From: JAGLOK01 sp963675575
GTDB lineage: Bacteria; Bacillota; Clostridia; Christensenellales; UMGS416
DNA length: 64,000 nucleotides
NCBI GenBank assembly: GCA_963675575.1
Contig: OY776378.1
Coordinates: forward strand, 1,488,001 to 1,552,000
Direction of reading: 5' to 3'
The position numbers and the translations under genes were made by a program. A model generated the notes under the pieces. That model did not search any database. It had not been told where the DNA came from and saw nothing but the letters and a program-made list of their open reading frames with translations. Shown here piece after piece: positions 40,639 through 49,631 of the stretch; within the stretch, counting starts at the first letter, position 1, and each line of letters begins with the position of its first letter.

Positions 40639-43032
40639 TTAACTTCTTATTTCCGCCTTATATTTCTCGCCAAGTCCCGAAACGATTTTATCAAATATCT
40701 TGTTTACCTCATCGTCCACCAGAGTACGGTCTTCTGCTCTGAAAGAAAGTGAGAATGCGACTGACTTTTTATCTTTGCCAATCTGTTCACTTTGATATAT
40801 ATCAAATATTTCGCAGTTCTCCAATAGCTTCCCGCCAATCTTTCGTATATCGCCTATAAGCGGACCCGCCTGCTGGCTTGCGCTTATTACAACTGCGAGG
40901 TCGCGCTGAACCGCCGGATATTTGGGTATGTCCTTAACAACCATTTCATCCGAGCCGGACTCTATCAGAGCGTCAATATCCACTTCGCAAACAATCGTTT
41001 TTCCTGATATATCATATTTTTCAGCAGCATCTGGATGAATTTCTCCGATATAGCCCAGGTGATTTTCACCTGCACTGATAAAAGCTGAGCGTCCGGGATG
41101 AAGATATGGCAGAGTACCCGTAGCATATTGAACATCTTTTACATTGAACTTTAAAAACAATTCCTCAAGCCTTCCCTTTAACGTATAGAAATCCTCGTCC
41201 TTCGCGTTTATCGCCGCACCCAATATATTCATCTCCAAAGGAAGCTCATTTTCATCTTCTTGCGGCATGAAAGTCCTATCCATTTCAAAAAGCTTCACAT
41301 TGGGTATGTTATGATTTTTATTGTTTGAAACGCTTGTAAGTAAGCTTGGAATAAGCGTTTTACGCATTATAGAATAGTCTTCACCCATTGGGTTGCTAAT
41401 CTTTACAGCATTCGCGCAGCTTTCTTTTTCATCAAATCCAAGCTTGGAAAAATCACTTGGGCTCATGAATGAATAAGATAAGGCTTGGAACAGTCCCATT
41501 GACACCATAGTGTCACGTATAAGTTTATATTTTTTCTGTTTTGCAGACCTTCCACCGGCTTCCGTCATATTTCTTGGAAGAGTGGACGGGATTTTATCAT
41601 ATCCGTATATGCGCATGATTTCTTCGGCGATATCAGCATCATTTTCAAGGTCGCTTCTGTATGTTGGAATTGCACAGACAAGCTTGTCACCATTAACTTT
41701 TGTTTTTACAAAAAGCTTTTCTAAAATTTTCGCCATTTCAGATGGTGCGATATTTTGGTCAAGCAGTCTATTAATTTTCACCGAATCAACTTCTATTTCA
41801 CGCTTATTTAAATCAGCATAGCAAGCGTCCACCATGCCCTCTGCGATTTTCCCTGCACCTAAAACCTCGAGAAGGTGCATTGCGCGGTTAAGTCCGCGTT
41901 CGCAAGCCGCAGGGTCTATCCCCTTCTCGTAACGGGATGAAGATTCTGTTCTAATCCCGAGAGAACGCGAGGTCTTGCGCACGTTATAAGGGTTAAAGTT
42001 CGCGCTTTCAAAAAGAATGATGTTTGTGTCCGGATACACCATAGAGTTTTCGCCGCCCATGACTCCGGCCAGTGCGATGGGTTTTTCCGAGTCGCATATG
42101 CAGAGATTGTCGCAGGTCAGCGTATATTGTTTTCCGTCAAGCGTTGTTATCTCCTCGCCTTCATTTGCGCGGCGGACTATTATGCTGCCATCTTTAACAT
42201 ATTTAAAGTCAAAGGCGTGCATAGGCTGTCCGATTTCAAGCATAACGAAGTTTGTAATATCAACAATATTATTTATTGGACGAACTCCCGCAGCTGTGAG
42301 AAGCCTTTGCATCCAATGCGGGGATGGTTCGATTTTTATATCATAAACAATTTTTCCAATGTAGCGCGGACACAAATCGGCGTCTTGAATCTCAACGCTT
42401 ACGAAATCTTCGGATTTTTTCTCATCTTCGCCAAAATAATAATCCGGCTCGTTAAATGGTGTGCCAAATGTGGCGGACACTTCGCGGGAAAGGCCTATAA
42501 TAGACAATGTATCAGGTCTGTTTGCGTAAGTTTTGAAGTCGATTATTATGTCGTTGTAGTCTATAGCCTCCTGAATAGGAGTGCCTACTTCAGGTTCTCC
42601 TTTGAGAATGAGTATGCCGTCATACTCGGCGCCTTCTACTACGCCGTCATTTATCAAAAGCTCTCCGCCGGAGCAAAGCATGCCGTTTGACACCACTCCG
42701 CGAAGCTTTCCCTTTTTAATCTTGAGCCCGTTTGGAAGCTGCGCTCCGACAAGTGCCACAGGAACATACGCGCCTTCAAACACATTATCGGCACCTGTTA
42801 CCACTTGAAGAAGTTCATCTTCTCCAATATTTAAATAGCACACGCACAATTTATCGGCATCCTCATGCGGAGTAATCTTTTCGATTTTAGCCACAACAAC
42901 TTTGTTGATGTTTTCTCCCTGGATCTCATATCCTTCAACTTCCGAGCCAGTCATAATCATGCTGTCGTTAAACGTTTTGGCGTCAACGTCTATATCTGTA
43001 AATCTTTTTATCCATGACATAGGTGCGAGCAT
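40639..43032 (-). CDS. pheT: Phenylalanyl-tRNA synthetase beta subunit
   Basis: A 797-residue subunit of the alpha2-beta2 enzyme. An N-terminal tRNA-binding OB domain (about 40-150) is followed by B3/B4 editing, B5, a catalytic-like core and the C-terminal FDX-ACB anticodon-binding domain (about 705-797, KYPAVQRDLAVVI). The GGAGGT site for this ATG lies at the end of pheS; 2 bases separate the genes. Confidence 0.98.
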   Translation of the reverse strand: MLAPMSWIKRFTDIDVDAKTFNDSMIMTGSEVEGYEIQGENINKVVVAKIEKITPHEDADKLCVCYLNIGEDELLQVVTGADNVFEGAYVPVALVGAQLPNGLKIKKGKLRGVVSNGMLCSGGELLINDGVVEGAEYDGILILKGEPEVGTPIQEAIDYNDIIIDFKTYANRPDTLSIIGLSREVSATFGTPFNEPDYYFGEDEKKSEDFVSVEIQDADLCPRYIGKIVYDIKIEPSPHWMQRLLTAAGVRPINNIVDITNFVMLEIGQPMHAFDFKYVKDGSIIVRRANEGEEITTLDGKQYTLTCDNLCICDSEKPIALAGVMGGENSMVYPDTNIILFESANFNPYNVRKTSRSLGIRTESSSRYEKGIDPAACERGLNRAMHLLEVLGAGKIAEGMVDACYADLNKREIEVDSVKINRLLDQNIAPSEMAKILEKLFVKTKVNGDKLVCAIPTYRSDLENDADIAEEIMRIYGYDKIPSTLPRNMTEAGGRSAKQKKYKLIRDTMVSMGLFQALSYSFMSPSDFSKLGFDEKESCANAVKISNPMGEDYSIMRKTLIPSLLTSVSNNKNHNIPNVKLFEMDRTFMPQEDENELPLEMNILGAAINAKDEDFYTLKGRLEELFLKFNVKDVQYATGTLPYLHPGRSAFISAGENHLGYIGEIHPDAAEKYDISGKTIVCEVDIDALIESGSDEMVVKDIPKYPAVQRDLAVVISASQQAGPLIGDIRKIGGKLLENCEIFDIYQSEQIGKDKKSVAFSLSFRAEDRTLVDDEVNKIFDKIVSGLGEKYKAEIRS

Positions 43033-43034
43033 AA

Positions 43035-44069
43035 TTAACCTCCTATAAACTGCGAAAGGAAACGCAGGTCGTTTTCAAACAAAGTTCTTAAGTCTTTTAC
43101 TCCGAATTTGGATGTGGTGATGCGGTCGATACCCATGCCAAACGCGAATCCGGTATATTTTTCACTGTCTATTCCGCACATTTCCAATACCTTCGGGTTT
43201 ACCATTCCACATCCTAAAATCTCTATCCAGCCTGTCCCTTTGCAAACACGGCAGTTGTCATCTTTTCCATTGCAAACATAGCAGGAAACATCAACTTCAG
43301 CGGAAGGTTCAGTGAATGGGAAAAACGAAGGACGAAGCCTAGTTCTTACGCCTTCGCCGTAAAGCTTTTTGGCGAAAACATCAAGGGTTCCTTTTAGGTC
43401 ACCCAAGGTGATGCCTTCATCCACCACAAGCCCTTCAAGCTGGTGGAAAACGGGTGAATGCGTGGCGTCCACTTCATCCACTCTGTACACTCTGCCCGGG
43501 CAAACAATTTTTATCGGCGGCTTTTGACTGAGCATTGTGCGCGCCTGAACCGGTGATGTGTGTGTTCGAAGCAAAACATTTTCGTTTATGTAAAAAGAAT
43601 CTTGTGCGTCACGTGCCGCATGATTTTTAGGTACATTCAGTAACTCGAAATTATAGTAATCAAGCTCAACTTCCGGACCTTCTGCGATGGAAAATCCCAT
43701 TGAAATGAATATATCTTCAAGCATATCGCGTGTTTGCATCAGCGGATGCACAGCACCTATCTCAGGCCTTTTGCCGGGAACTGTCACATCTATGGTTTCC
43801 ATCTTAAGCTTTATTTCTTTTTGGAATTGCTTAAGTTTATTTTCCTGCTCGCCAAAAGCGTTTTGTATTTTCTCGCGCGCCTCATTTACAAGCTTGCCAA
43901 CTTTAGGGCGCTCTTCGGCGGGAACATTTCCCATGCTTCGCAAAACTTCTGTAAGCTTTCCCTTTTTACCGAGAAAAGCGACTTTCAGCTCTTGCAAGCC
44001 CTTTTCATCTTTAATCTCTTCAAGGCTTTGCTGAGCCCTTTTGATGATTTCATCAATCTTTTGCTGCAT
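43035..44069 (-). CDS. pheS: Phenylalanyl-tRNA synthetase alpha subunit
   Basis: A 344-residue catalytic subunit. An N-terminal coiled coil (1-90) binds tRNA. Motif 2 is in KIVCPGRVYRVDEVDATHSPVFHQLEG, and motif 3 in GFAFGMGIDRI. A Cys-rich stretch (CYVCNGKDDNCRVCKGTGW) around residue 270 looks like a CxxC pair, as seen in many bacterial PheS proteins. Expressed behind a T-box that senses tRNA-Phe charging. Confidence 0.98.
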   Translation of the reverse strand: MQQKIDEIIKRAQQSLEEIKDEKGLQELKVAFLGKKGKLTEVLRSMGNVPAEERPKVGKLVNEAREKIQNAFGEQENKLKQFQKEIKLKMETIDVTVPGKRPEIGAVHPLMQTRDMLEDIFISMGFSIAEGPEVELDYYNFELLNVPKNHAARDAQDSFYINENVLLRTHTSPVQARTMLSQKPPIKIVCPGRVYRVDEVDATHSPVFHQLEGLVVDEGITLGDLKGTLDVFAKKLYGEGVRTRLRPSFFPFTEPSAEVDVSCYVCNGKDDNCRVCKGTGWIEILGCGMVNPKVLEMCGIDSEKYTGFAFGMGIDRITTSKFGVKDLRTLFENDLRFLSQFIGG

Positions 44070-44158
44070 TATCTACTCCTTTGTGTCTATCTAATTATAC
44101 TATGAATTTATTGAAATTTTTAGTCCGTTTAAAATATTTTTTTTGCCTCTTTATATAT

Positions 44159-44397
44159 AAAAAAACTTGGCGCGGTATTGGGGCGAGAAAATCTCGCGGT
44201 ACCACCCAAGTTTAACAGCAATAGCTGTTCTCTAGCAACATATAACGTATGTCAGCCGCAAAAGCCTACTTCCTTTCAGCCTTCAAGCTCCTAAGCGAAC
44301 TTCATCTCGCATCACGTTTAAACGCTTTCAGCCTAGACGTTTTTCTCTTTTAAACGTTCACGCAAGACTACTTTTCTTAATCATAGCCTTGTATTTA
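44159..44397 (-). ncRNA. T-box leader controlling pheST
   Basis: The T-box sequence TGGGTGGTACCGCG lies at 44195-44208 on the minus strand. The terminator pairs ACTTGG/CCAAGT, GGTA/TACC and GCGAG/CTCGC and ends in seven T (44159-44165). A long Stem I occupies about 44290-44390. A UUC triplet at 44296-44298 in the expected 3' side of Stem I fits a phenylalanine specifier. Uncharged tRNA-Phe should favour the antiterminator and turn on pheST. The whole intergenic region upstream of pheS is occupied by this leader. Confidence 0.93.
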
Positions 44398-44401
44398 TGG
44401 A

Positions 44402-44430
44402 ATTATAACACAGCTATCTTCGCTTTTCAA
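44402..44430 (-). promoter_or_regulatory. pheST promoter inside the end of hisIE
   Basis: Minus strand TTGAAA (44425-44430) and TATAAT (44402-44407), 17-base spacer; the -35 lies within the last hisIE codons. Confidence 0.75.
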
Positions 44431-45025
44431 GCTCGCCGAAGACGTCATCCCAAGTAAGGTCGCACTGCACCAAAAGCACCGAAAGATGGTACAAAAGATC
44501 CGCCACTTCGTAGCGCACGTTATCGGTGTCACCGCTCACAGCGCCTATTACAGTTTCAGTAGCTTCTTCGCCCACTTTTTTGCAGGTTTTGTGTATTCCC
44601 TTATCCAGCAGATAGTTTGTGTATGATCCTTCTTTGGGATTTGCTTTCCTGTCCATTATCACTTTAAACACATCGTCCAGTATTTTGGCGGGAATTTGCT
44701 TTTCGTCCATCACTTCATTGAAAAAACAGCTCTTTTTACCTGTATGGCAGGCAACACCCGTTTGCTCGACAAGCATTAAAATTGTGTCTCCGTCGCAATC
44801 ATATTTCAAGGATACGACTTTTTGTACATGTCCCGATGTTGCGCCCTTTTTCCAAAGTTCCTGCCTTGAGCGTGAATAGTACGTCGCATATCCGCTGTCC
44901 ATTGTAAGCTTAAGCGATTCTTCATTCATCCATGCCATCATAAGAACTTCTCCGGACGATACATCCTGTGCAATTGCCGGGATAAGTCCCTGTTCGTTAA
45001 ATTTCAAGTTTTTCATTAATTCCAT
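44414..45025 (-). CDS. hisIE: Bifunctional phosphoribosyl-AMP cyclohydrolase / phosphoribosyl-ATP pyrophosphatase
   Basis: A 203-residue fusion for steps 2 and 3 of histidine synthesis. The HisI half (about 1-110) has MMAWMNEESLKLT and the zinc site DCDGDTIL...GVACHTGKKSCF. The HisE half (about 115-203) has GIHKTCKKVGEEATETVIGA and a helical pyrophosphatase core. A GTG at 45034 lies in the ribosome site, so ATG 45025 is preferred. Last gene of the his operon; no hairpin terminator follows before the pheST promoter. Confidence 0.96.
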   Translation of the reverse strand: MELMKNLKFNEQGLIPAIAQDVSSGEVLMMAWMNEESLKLTMDSGYATYYSRSRQELWKKGATSGHVQKVVSLKYDCDGDTILMLVEQTGVACHTGKKSCFFNEVMDEKQIPAKILDDVFKVIMDRKANPKEGSYTNYLLDKGIHKTCKKVGEEATETVIGAVSGDTDNVRYEVADLLYHLSVLLVQCDLTWDDVFGELEKRR

Positions 45026-45039
45026 TTTATTCACCTTTT

Positions 45040-45798
45040 TTATAGCCTTACTTCTATTCCGCGATCGCGAAGGCCTTGTTTTACTTCATTGATTTCGAGT
45101 TCACCATAGTGGAAAAGCGATGCGGCAAGCACTGCGTCCGCATGACCTTCGGTTACAGCTTCTGCAAAATGATCTATGTTTCCAGCTCCGCCCGACGCGA
45201 TAACAGGTATGCGCACGGCGTCAGATATTGTTCGGGTAAGCTCTACATCATATCCGTTTTTTGTGCCGTCGCAGTCCATGGATGTAAGCAGTATCTCCCC
45301 TGCCCCCATGCTTTCTGCTTTAATAGCCCATTCCACAGCGTCTATTCCGAAGTCTTTGCGTCCTCCGTTTATATATGCGTTCCATCCTCCGTCATCGCGG
45401 CGTTTCGCGTCTATTGCCACAACTACGCACTGCGCGCCAAATTTTTTCGAAGCGTCAGTTATAAGCTGCGGATTTTTAAGCGCTGAGGAATTTATTGATA
45501 TCTTGTCCGCTCCTGCTTTGAGTATCATTCTAAAATCTTCAACCGAGCGTATTCCTCCGCCCACAGTGAGCGGTATAAACACCTGCTCGGCGGTTCTCGA
45601 TACCACATCAAGTATAATGTTTCGCTTATCGCTTGAAGCTGTTATATCTAAAAATACAAGCTCGTCAGCGCCTGCCTCATTATATGCGGCTGCCGCTTCC
45701 ACAGGGTCGCCCGCATCCACCAAATTAACGAAGTTTATGCCTTTTACCACCCTGCCGTTATGTACATCAAGGCAAGGTATCACTCTTTTAGTAAGCAT
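45040..45798 (-). CDS. hisF: Imidazole glycerol phosphate synthase, cyclase subunit
   Basis: A 252-residue TIM barrel. CLDVHNGRVVKG holds the catalytic Asp11, GGGIRSVEDF and ASGGAGNIDHF bind phosphate, and LLTSMDCDGTKNGYD holds the second catalytic Asp. It uses ammonia from HisH to form IGP and AICAR. It overlaps the hisA stop by one base (TAATG). Confidence 0.97.
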   Translation of the reverse strand: MLTKRVIPCLDVHNGRVVKGINFVNLVDAGDPVEAAAAYNEAGADELVFLDITASSDKRNIILDVVSRTAEQVFIPLTVGGGIRSVEDFRMILKAGADKISINSSALKNPQLITDASKKFGAQCVVVAIDAKRRDDGGWNAYINGGRKDFGIDAVEWAIKAESMGAGEILLTSMDCDGTKNGYDVELTRTISDAVRIPVIASGGAGNIDHFAEAVTEGHADAVLAASLFHYGELEINEVKQGLRDRGIEVRL

Positions 45799-46511
45799 TA
45801 TCCCTCCATTTTTATCGCGGCTGTAAGCTTTATCGCGCCGGTATATATCGCTTTTCCTGTTATGACTCCGGCTGCTCCGATTATTTTGCAGTTACGTATG
45901 TCATTTAATGTGCTTATGCCGCCAGAAACAATTACATCAAGCCCGGTATCGTCTATTAAATCTTTTGAAGCTTTAATGTTTGGGCCTTCCATCATACCGT
46001 CTTTGGAAATATCGGTATAAATTATGGTTTTAACGCCCAAAGCTTTCATTTGATACGCGAAATTAATCGTTTTGATTTCTGTTTTTTCAAGCCAGCCGTT
46101 TACAGCCACTCTTCCGTCTCTAGCATCTATTCCAACAGCTATCTTGTCTCCATATACGCTTAATGCTTCCGATACAAGTTCCGGTGTTTTAACGGCGGCA
46201 GTGCCCAATATCACACGGCTTATCCCACAGGAAATGACGCGGTCGATATCTTCCATTGTTCGAATACCTCCGCCAAGCTGTATGGGGATATTGACCGTAT
46301 TTACTATTTCGATAATAGACTCTTCATTTAAAGACTTTCCCTGAAAAGCTCCGTTTAAATCTACAACGTGTATCCACTTTGAACCCGCTCTTTCAAAAGC
46401 TCTGGCAATGTCTGCCGGCCTTTCCGAATAAACAGTGGAATCCTCCATGTCGCCTTGCTTGAGTCTAACGCATTTTCCGTTCTTTAAGTCAATCGCTGGA
46501 TATATAATCAT
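45798..46511 (-). CDS. hisA: ProFAR isomerase
   Basis: A 237-residue TIM barrel related to HisF. IYPAIDLKNGKCVRLKQGD holds the catalytic base Asp8. LGGGIRTMEDI, GIDARDGRVAVNGW and the second acid in YTDISKDGM are present. It overlaps hisH (ATGA). Confidence 0.97.
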   Translation of the reverse strand: MIIYPAIDLKNGKCVRLKQGDMEDSTVYSERPADIARAFERAGSKWIHVVDLNGAFQGKSLNEESIIEIVNTVNIPIQLGGGIRTMEDIDRVISCGISRVILGTAAVKTPELVSEALSVYGDKIAVGIDARDGRVAVNGWLEKTEIKTINFAYQMKALGVKTIIYTDISKDGMMEGPNIKASKDLIDDTGLDVIVSGGISTLNDIRNCKIIGAAGVITGKAIYTGAIKLTAAIKMEG

Positions 46512-47113
46512 TTAATTTCTCCAAATTTTTTCAACATTTTTAGTCCTGTTTCACCGCTTTTTTCTGGGTGGAATTGTGTCGCGTAAACGTTATCTTTGGC
46601 TACAGCCGCGCAAAACTTTATGCCATAATCTGTGGTGGCGGCAATTACATTTTTGTCAGTAGGCACACAATAAAACGAATGAACGAAATACACATACTGT
46701 TGTGCTTCGTCTTTGTCAAAAATCGCGCCTTGTTCTATGTTAAGCTTATTCCATCCCATGTGCGGCACTTTATATTCGTTTGGCAATTCAAACTTTACAA
46801 CTTCCCCCTGAACTATCCCAAGGCCGCTATATTCACCATGCTCATTGCTTTTGTCAAATATGAGCTGCATTCCGAGGCATATTCCCAAAAAAGGCTTTCC
46901 CTTTTCCACTTGGGTTTTTATTGTTTCTACCAGATTTAATTTGTTTAGGGCGTCCATGGCATCGCCAAAAGCGCCCACACCCGGCAGCACAACATGAGAA
47001 GCGTCATCAATTTTCTTTGAGTCATCGGTAATCTGCGCTTCGTGCCCCAAAAATTCAAAGGCTTTTTGCACACTTCTAAGGTTGCCCATTCCATAGTCAA
47101 TTATAGATATCAT
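46508..47113 (-). CDS. hisH: Imidazole glycerol phosphate synthase, glutaminase subunit
   Basis: A 201-residue class I amidotransferase. The nucleophile lies in PFLGICLGMQLIF, and the His/Glu pair in ATQFHPEKSG. VLPGVGAFGDAM is the usual oxyanion-side segment. It overlaps hisB by four bases. Confidence 0.97.
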   Translation of the reverse strand: MISIIDYGMGNLRSVQKAFEFLGHEAQITDDSKKIDDASHVVLPGVGAFGDAMDALNKLNLVETIKTQVEKGKPFLGICLGMQLIFDKSNEHGEYSGLGIVQGEVVKFELPNEYKVPHMGWNKLNIEQGAIFDKDEAQQYVYFVHSFYCVPTDKNVIAATTDYGIKFCAAVAKDNVYATQFHPEKSGETGLKMLKKFGEIK

Positions 47114-47697
47114 AACATACCTTTCGTAGAAGGCACGCCTTTATACCTTGAATCAATGGCGCAGGCGATGTTTAACGCTCTGGCGAAAGCTTTAAAAGCG
47201 GCCTCTATTATATGATGCGTATTTTTGCCGTGCATAAGCTTTATGTGCAAAGTAATCCCTGCATTCTGCGCAACCGCTCGGAAAAATTCCTCTGTCATTT
47301 CCACATCATAGTTTCCTATCTGAAATGCAGGCAAGCCGAGATCAAAATATAAATATGGACGAGCTGAGATGTCAAGCGACACCATAACCAAGGTTTCATC
47401 CATCGGTACAAAGAAAGTACCATAGCGTGTTATGGATTCCTTGCTGCCCAAAGCTTTGGCAATCGCCTGACCCAACGCGATACCCACATCTTCCACCGTG
47501 TGGTGGCAGTCAACATCCACATCTCCCACACATTTAACGTTTAAATCGATAAGCGAGTGGCGAGAAAAAAGCTCCAACATGTGATTGAAAAATCCAACGC
47601 CTGTTTCCACGCTGTATTTTCCTTCGCCGTCAATGTTTATATCAAGCGCAATGTCAGTCTCGTTTGTTTTTCTTGTAACTTCAGCTTTTCTTTCCAT
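47110..47697 (-). CDS. hisB: Imidazoleglycerol-phosphate dehydratase
   Basis: A 195-residue Mn2+ enzyme for step 6. The metal motifs GVGFFNHMLELFSRHS, DCHHTVEDVGIALGQA and GKNTHHIIEAAFKAFARAL are present. It is monofunctional, without the histidinol phosphatase domain, so that activity must come from a gene outside this operon. The AGGA site and ATG 47697 follow the hisD stop; in-frame codons to 47712 lie inside hisD. Confidence 0.97.
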   Translation of the reverse strand: MERKAEVTRKTNETDIALDINIDGEGKYSVETGVGFFNHMLELFSRHSLIDLNVKCVGDVDVDCHHTVEDVGIALGQAIAKALGSKESITRYGTFFVPMDETLVMVSLDISARPYLYFDLGLPAFQIGNYDVEMTEEFFRAVAQNAGITLHIKLMHGKNTHHIIEAAFKAFARALNIACAIDSRYKGVPSTKGML

Positions 47698-47701
47698 TAT
47701 C

Positions 47702-48994
47702 CTATTCCTCAAAGCGAATGCTTACAGAGTTTGCATGCGCGTAAAGTCCTTCGCCTTTGGCGAATTTTTCGATATCCTTAGCAACATTTCCAAGCCCTTG
47801 CCTGCTATAATTTATAACACTTTGCTTCTTGATGAAGTCATACACGCCCAAGGGTGAAGCAAACTTCGCGTTGCCTGATGTCGGCAGCACATGATTTGCT
47901 CCCGCAAAATAATCACCCAATGGTTCAGGAGAATATTCGCCCAAAAACACGGCGCCCGCATTGCGAATTTTCAGAAGCACTTCTTCAGGATTTTGGGTTG
48001 CAATCTCCAAGTGCTCAGGAGCTATTTCATTTGCGAGGTCTATTGCCTCGTCCAAGTTTTCACATATGATTATCGCGCCCATATTATACATGGATTGGCG
48101 GGCTACGGGTTCGGTTGGCAATGTCTCCAAAATATTTTCAACCCAACCTCTTACTTTGTTTGCAACCTCAGTGCTGTATGTAAGCAAAATGGATGCCGCG
48201 AGTGGGTCGTGTTCCGCCTGGGATAGCAAATCGATGGCAATAAACTTCGCGTTCGCTTCTTTATCGGCGATTATAAGCACTTCGCTTGGACCGGCTATCA
48301 TATCAATTCCCACAGTTCCGTACACTTCTTTTTTCGCAAGTGCCACATAGATATTTCCGGGTCCGACTATCTTGCTCACCTTTGGTATGCTTTGAGTGCC
48401 ATAAGCCATGGCTGCAATAGCCTGAGCGCCTCCGGCTTTAAAAATTCTGTCTACTCCCGAGATTTTTGCAGCCGCAAGCGTCATATTGTATATTTCACCC
48501 GAAGCATCAGGCGGTGTGCACATGATTATTTCTTTGACACCCGCGACTTTAGCGGGAATAACATTCATAAGTACTGAAGACGGATACGCCGCCCGCCCGC
48601 CCGGAACATATACACCCGCGCGGTCAATCGGAATATAGCGCAGCATAACGCTTCCGTTGGCGTCAATCATCGTTTCATTCTCATTTATCTGCAGCTTATG
48701 AAAGCTTCTTATATTATCTGCGGCTTTGTTCAATATACGAATCATATCTGAATCGACTTCAGACATAGCTTTTTCTATTTCAGCATCTGTAACTTCAATG
48801 TTGTCAGCATTTATTTCGGCTTTATCAAAGCTCTTTGTATATTCAAAAAGAGCTACGTCTTTTCTTTGCTTTACATCGCTTAAAATATCTTTAACAGCTT
48901 TCAAAGCTTCTCCGCTGTCCAGTTCGCTTCTTGAAGTAAGCTTATTGATATAAACATCACATTCCGGACTCTTCCGATTGAAAAGTTTAATCAT
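47702..48994 (-). CDS. hisD: Histidinol dehydrogenase
   Basis: A 430-residue Zn2+, NAD+-dependent enzyme for the last two oxidations of histidine synthesis. GAQAIAAMAYGT, KIVGPGNIYVALAKKEV and LSQAEHDPLAASIL (zinc ligands Gln and His) are present, as is PEHLEI. It overlaps hisG by 8 bases. Confidence 0.97.
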   Translation of the reverse strand: MIKLFNRKSPECDVYINKLTSRSELDSGEALKAVKDILSDVKQRKDVALFEYTKSFDKAEINADNIEVTDAEIEKAMSEVDSDMIRILNKAADNIRSFHKLQINENETMIDANGSVMLRYIPIDRAGVYVPGGRAAYPSSVLMNVIPAKVAGVKEIIMCTPPDASGEIYNMTLAAAKISGVDRIFKAGGAQAIAAMAYGTQSIPKVSKIVGPGNIYVALAKKEVYGTVGIDMIAGPSEVLIIADKEANAKFIAIDLLSQAEHDPLAASILLTYSTEVANKVRGWVENILETLPTEPVARQSMYNMGAIIICENLDEAIDLANEIAPEHLEIATQNPEEVLLKIRNAGAVFLGEYSPEPLGDYFAGANHVLPTSGNAKFASPLGVYDFIKKQSVINYSRQGLGNVAKDIEKFAKGEGLYAHANSVSIRFEE

Positions 48995-49631
48995 CTCTGT
49001 TTTCCAACTTTCTTTTCATGGCATCCACAAGTGGAACAATCTCTTCTCGTTTAACTTTTAAGCTGACTTTGTTCACAATAAGCCGAGCGGAAACGTCGCA
49101 TATCTCTTCCAGCACGCAAAGACCGTTTTCACGCAAAGTGGATCCGCTTTCCACTATATCGAATATCACGTCGGAAAGCCCAACCAATGGGCCAAGCTCG
49201 ACTGAACCGTTTAGCTTTATGATGTCAACATGTCTACCGCGCAGCTCATATATCTCACGAATAATGTTGGGATACTTTGTCGCTACGCGTAAAACGAAAT
49301 CACCGTTTTTATTGTCAAACGCGCCTTCATAGCCAGCAATGGCCAATACGCATTTCCCGAAACCTAAGTCCAGCATTTCATATGCGTTCGCGTCCTGCTC
49401 CATAAGCGTGTCTTTGCCGACAATTCCTATGTCTGCGACACCGCGTTCGACATAGGTTGGCACATCCGTGGGCTTAACCAAGATGAAGCTCACTCTGCTT
49501 TGGTCATCTTCAAATATAAGTTTACGGCTTTTCAAATCAACATACGAAATATCCATTCCACATTCAGCCATAAGCTTTAAAGCGTCACTTGCCAATCTTC
49601 CTTTTGAAAGGGCAATAGTTAATTTACTCAT
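48987..49631 (-). CDS. hisG: ATP phosphoribosyltransferase, short form
   Basis: A 214-residue catalytic subunit for the first step. LTIALSKGRLASDAL and the PRPP-binding VESGSTLRENGL are present. It lacks the C-terminal regulatory domain and therefore needs HisZ, whose gene is directly upstream and overlaps by four bases. Confidence 0.97.
   Translation of the reverse strand: MSKLTIALSKGRLASDALKLMAECGMDISYVDLKSRKLIFEDDQSRVSFILVKPTDVPTYVERGVADIGIVGKDTLMEQDANAYEMLDLGFGKCVLAIAGYEGAFDNKNGDFVLRVATKYPNIIREIYELRGRHVDIIKLNGSVELGPLVGLSDVIFDIVESGSTLRENGLCVLEEICDVSARLIVNKVSLKVKREEIVPLVDAMKRKLENRDD

Noticed and set aside
42127..42690. 187-codon open frame on the + strand
   Set aside because: It lies antisense inside pheT, whose frame is intact and conserved.
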